Assembly: GCA_900764225.1 (NCBI GenBank)
Contig: CAAFNG010000155.1
Location: 1-7,069, forward strand
Source: Lachnospiraceae bacterium
GTDB lineage: Bacteria; Bacillota; Clostridia; Lachnospirales; Lachnospiraceae
Direction: 5' to 3'
DNA length: 7,069 nt
This document shows, in pieces, positions 5,373 through 7,069 of this stretch (within the stretch, counting starts at the first letter, position 1; each line of letters begins with the position of its first letter). The notes under the pieces are model-generated. The model was given only the letters and a program-made list of their open reading frames with translations. It had not been told where the DNA came from and ran no database searches. Both the position numbers and the translations under genes were made by a program.

Positions 5373-6199
5373 AACGCTTCACCTACCTTCTCCAGATCTT
5401 CCATTGCCTGTGCATACTGCTCGTCATTCGGAGCTTTTCCATGCCAGCCTACAGCGTTCTCCATGAAGGAAACGCCTTTACCTTTTACAGTTTTCAGAAT
5501 GATGGCTGTCGGCATACCCTTGGTAGCTCTTGCCTCATCAAAAGCAGCTTTCAGCTGATCCATATCGTTACCATCAGCAACATTGATCACATGGAAATTG
5601 AAAGCTTCGAATTTCTTGTCGATCGGGTACGGTGAGCATACATCTGCAATATTACCGTCGATCTGAAGTCCGTTATTATCTACGATAACAACCAGGTTGT
5701 CAAGCTTACGGAAGCCTGCGAACATTGCAGCCTCCCAAACCTGGCCTTCCTCAATCTCGCCGTCACCAAGCAGTGTGTATACACGATAGTCATCGTTGCT
5801 CAGTTTTGCAGAAAGAGCCATTCCTACTGCTGCGGAGATTCCCTGTCCAAGAGATCCGCTGGACATATCAACACCCGGGATATGTTTCATATCCGGATGT
5901 CCCTGAAGGTAGGAGCCAAGGTGACGAAGTGTTTTAAGGTCTTCTTTCGGGAAATATCCTCTCTCTGCAAGTACAGAGTAGAGTCCCGGTGCTGTATGAC
6001 CTTTGGAAAGTACAAAACGGTCACGATCTGCTTTCTTCGGGTCTTTCGGGTCAATGTTCATCTCTTCGAAATATAAATAAGTAAATACATCTGCTGCAGA
6101 AAGGGATCCGCCCGGATGACCGGCCTTTGCTGCATGGACTGCTGTTACGATATCCTTGCGGACTTCATTCGCAACTTTCTGAAGTTCTAACTTATCCAT
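5360..6199 (-). CDS. tkt: Transketolase, N-terminal (thiamine diphosphate-binding) subunit
   Basis: The 279-residue protein is the cofactor diphosphate-binding half of a split transketolase; it needs the C-subunit encoded directly downstream to form the active site. The thiamine diphosphate motif is clear: GDGEIEEGQ starting at 145 through VDNN at 173-176, which binds magnesium and the diphosphate. Conserved histidines are His28 (AGHPGGSLS), His68 (SKGHTAP), His101 (QGHPD) and His253 (GWHGKAP), all typical for substrate and cofactor binding. The SSGSLGQG block (113-120) is also standard. Length is normal for the split type. The ATG has AAGGAG at 6211-6216; the 11-base spacing is longer than ideal. 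It follows the transaldolase gene by 40 bases and overlaps the C-subunit gene by 13. No promoter or terminator is visible between these genes, so all three are likely one transcript. Confidence 0.95.
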   Translation of the reverse strand: MDKLELQKVANEVRKDIVTAVHAAKAGHPGGSLSAADVFTYLYFEEMNIDPKDPKKADRDRFVLSKGHTAPGLYSVLAERGYFPKEDLKTLRHLGSYLQGHPDMKHIPGVDMSSGSLGQGISAAVGMALSAKLSNDDYRVYTLLGDGEIEEGQVWEAAMFAGFRKLDNLVVIVDNNGLQIDGNIADVCSPYPIDKKFEAFNFHVINVADGNDMDQLKAAFDEARATKGMPTAIILKTVKGKGVSFMENAVGWHGKAPNDEQYAQAMEDLEKVGEALCQK

Positions 6200-6239
6200 G
6201 TTAAAAATATCTCCTTTTTTTGTGCCCTGTTATTCTCGA

Positions 6240-6893
6240 TTATTCACCAAATACTGCTTTGTAGTCAGCCTGGAATTTCGCAATACCTGCATCTGTCAGC
6301 GGATGATGTGTCATCTGCTCGATTACCTTGAATGGTACGGTAGCGATATCAGCACCTGCAAGTGCACATGCTGTTACGTGCATTGGATGACGAACGCTTG
6401 CTGCGATGATCTCTGTAGGGATATCTGCAACTGCAAACATCTCAGCGATCTGCTGGATCAGCTCAACACCATCTGTAGAAATATCATCCAGTCTTCCAAG
6501 GAACGGAGATACATATGTAGCACCTGCTCTTGCAGCAAGGAGTGCCTGGTTTGCGGAGAAGATCAGAGTAACGTTTGTCTTGATTCCCTCAGAGGAAAGA
6601 ACCTTAACTGCTTTCAGGCCCTCTGTTGTCATCGGGATCTTAACTACCATGTTCGGATGAATCGCTGCAATCTCACGACCCTCACGGATCATTCCCTCAG
6701 CGTCTGTTGTTGTAGCTTTAACCTCACCGCTGATCGGTCCGTCAACGATTGTTGTGATCTCTTTGATTACTTCGTTAAAATCTCTTCCTTCTTTGGCGAT
6801 CAGGGACGGGTTGGTTGTAACACCACAGATAACACCCATGTCATTTGCTTCTCTGATATCCTCTACTTTGGCTGTGTCGATAAAAAATTTCAT
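6240..6893 (-). CDS. tal: Transaldolase, short TalC/FSA-type
   Basis: With the start at 6893 the protein has 217 residues, the usual length of the small TalC/fructose-6-phosphate aldolase family, a TIM barrel that moves a three-carbon dihydroxyacetone unit between sugar phosphates. The N-terminus MKFFIDTA and the block GVTTNPSL (24-31) are family hallmarks. The Schiff-base lysine is Lys85 in VVKIPMT, the same number as in E. coli FSA. Residue 131 is Phe (SPFLGR), as in true transaldolases; E. coli FSA has Tyr there, so transaldolase activity is more likely than fructose-6-phosphate aldolase. A longer frame starts at 6941, but AGGAGG is eight bases before the 6893 ATG and the extra 16 residues overlap the promoter -10 region, so I reject it. 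It is the first gene of the operon with the two transketolase genes, completing the non-oxidative pentose phosphate pathway core. Confidence 0.95.
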   Translation of the reverse strand: MKFFIDTAKVEDIREANDMGVICGVTTNPSLIAKEGRDFNEVIKEITTIVDGPISGEVKATTTDAEGMIREGREIAAIHPNMVVKIPMTTEGLKAVKVLSSEGIKTNVTLIFSANQALLAARAGATYVSPFLGRLDDISTDGVELIQQIAEMFAVADIPTEIIAASVRHPMHVTACALAGADIATVPFKVIEQMTHHPLTDAGIAKFQADYKAVFGE

Positions 6894-6901
6894 TGTTTTT
6901 T

Positions 6902-6907
6902 CCTCCT
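6902..6907 (-). promoter_or_regulatory. Ribosome binding site that fixes the transaldolase start
   Basis: AGGAGG lies eight bases before the ATG at 6891-6893 (minus strand). The alternative upstream ATG at 6939-6941 overlaps the -10 box and lies upstream of the expected transcript start, so it cannot be used from this promoter. Confidence 0.9.
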
Positions 6908-6939
6908 GTTTTACGTTCGTTCTTTTTATTGATGATTCC

Positions 6940-6967
6940 ATTATAACAAACTCATTGCGAGGGTCAA
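6940..6967 (-). promoter_or_regulatory. Sigma-A promoter of the transaldolase-transketolase operon
   Basis: On the minus strand TTGACC (6962-6967, five of six -35 bases) and a perfect TATAAT (6940-6945) are separated by 16 bp. The start would be near 6933, leaving a leader of about 40 bases before the transaldolase ATG. Near-consensus boxes and AT-rich upstream DNA predict strong vegetative expression. Confidence 0.85.
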
Positions 6968-6978
6968 GACGATTATTT

Positions 6979-7024
6979 TTTATTAATAAATATTTTATTA
7001 ATAAAGTTTCTTTTTATTAATAGC
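6979..7024. repeat. Three AT-rich palindromic repeats upstream of the operon promoter
   Basis: The 12-bp palindrome TTTATTAATAAA occurs exactly at 6979-6990 and 6994-7005 and with ten of twelve bases at 7013-7024. The centres are 15 and 19 bp apart and lie about 50 to 85 bp upstream of the predicted start site. They may be binding sites for a regulator or an UP element for RNA polymerase; chance in AT-rich DNA is possible, though two exact 12-mers so close together make it less likely. Confidence 0.6.
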
Positions 7025-7069
7025 GTCTGTCAATTTTTTCACCCATAACAGCTTACAACTATATTCCCA

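Noticed and set aside
6198..6932. A 244-codon plus-strand open frame opposite the transaldolase gene
   Set aside because: Very Cys-rich product with no recognisable domain, lying wholly opposite a gene with clear catalytic motifs, and crossing the operon promoter region.
6939..6941. Upstream ATG as the transaldolase start (233 residues)
   Set aside because: It overlaps the -10 box, precedes the expected transcript start, and adds a hydrophilic extension not typical of the family.
7028..7033. TTGACA on the minus strand as a second promoter for the transaldolase operon
   Set aside because: At 16-18 bp spacing there is no acceptable -10 box; the TATTAA sequences nearby are too close to it.

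Overview
The window looks like chromosomal DNA from a spore-forming, low-to-mid-GC Clostridia species, most likely Lachnospiraceae. The reasons are a YyaC-family spore gene, a transketolase split into two subunits, a short TalC-type transaldolase, strong AGGAGG-type ribosome binding sites, and AT-rich promoter regions with A-tracts. I cannot name a genus.

Layout from left to right. Positions 1-285 hold no convincing gene. They carry a tandem array of strong leftward sigma-A promoters, about 100 bp apart; the last has its -35 box at 14-19 and its -10 box beyond the edge. This resembles the control region of an rRNA operon or another highly expressed stable-RNA gene just left of the window. A leftward intrinsic terminator (286-330) separates this from an envelope cluster on the minus strand. 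In transcription order the cluster is a LysM protein with one membrane segment (2384-3718), a DUF5711-like membrane-anchored repeat protein (1053-2282) and a CvpA-family membrane protein (338-1042). The last two share a promoter at 2368-2397 and look translationally coupled.

Divergent from the LysM gene lies yyaC on the plus strand (3880-4434), a relative of the spore protease GPR, preceded by a good match to a forespore sigma-F promoter. Converging on it from the right is a three-gene minus-strand operon for the non-oxidative pentose phosphate pathway: transaldolase (6240-6893), transketolase N-terminal subunit (5360-6199) and transketolase C-terminal subunit (4431-5372). A consensus sigma-A promoter (6940-6967) drives it, with three AT-rich palindromes directly upstream.

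The most interesting points are: (1) the operon's apparent intrinsic terminator lies inside the coding sequence of the convergent yyaC gene, and the two genes share a TTAA that supplies both stop codons; (2) the LysM protein's N-terminal domain looks like a JAB/MPN (JAMM) fold that has lost its metal-binding residues; (3) the tandem promoter array with helically phased A-tracts at the left edge. The genes themselves are mostly known families. I found no CRISPR array, mobile element, tRNA or rRNA gene inside the window.
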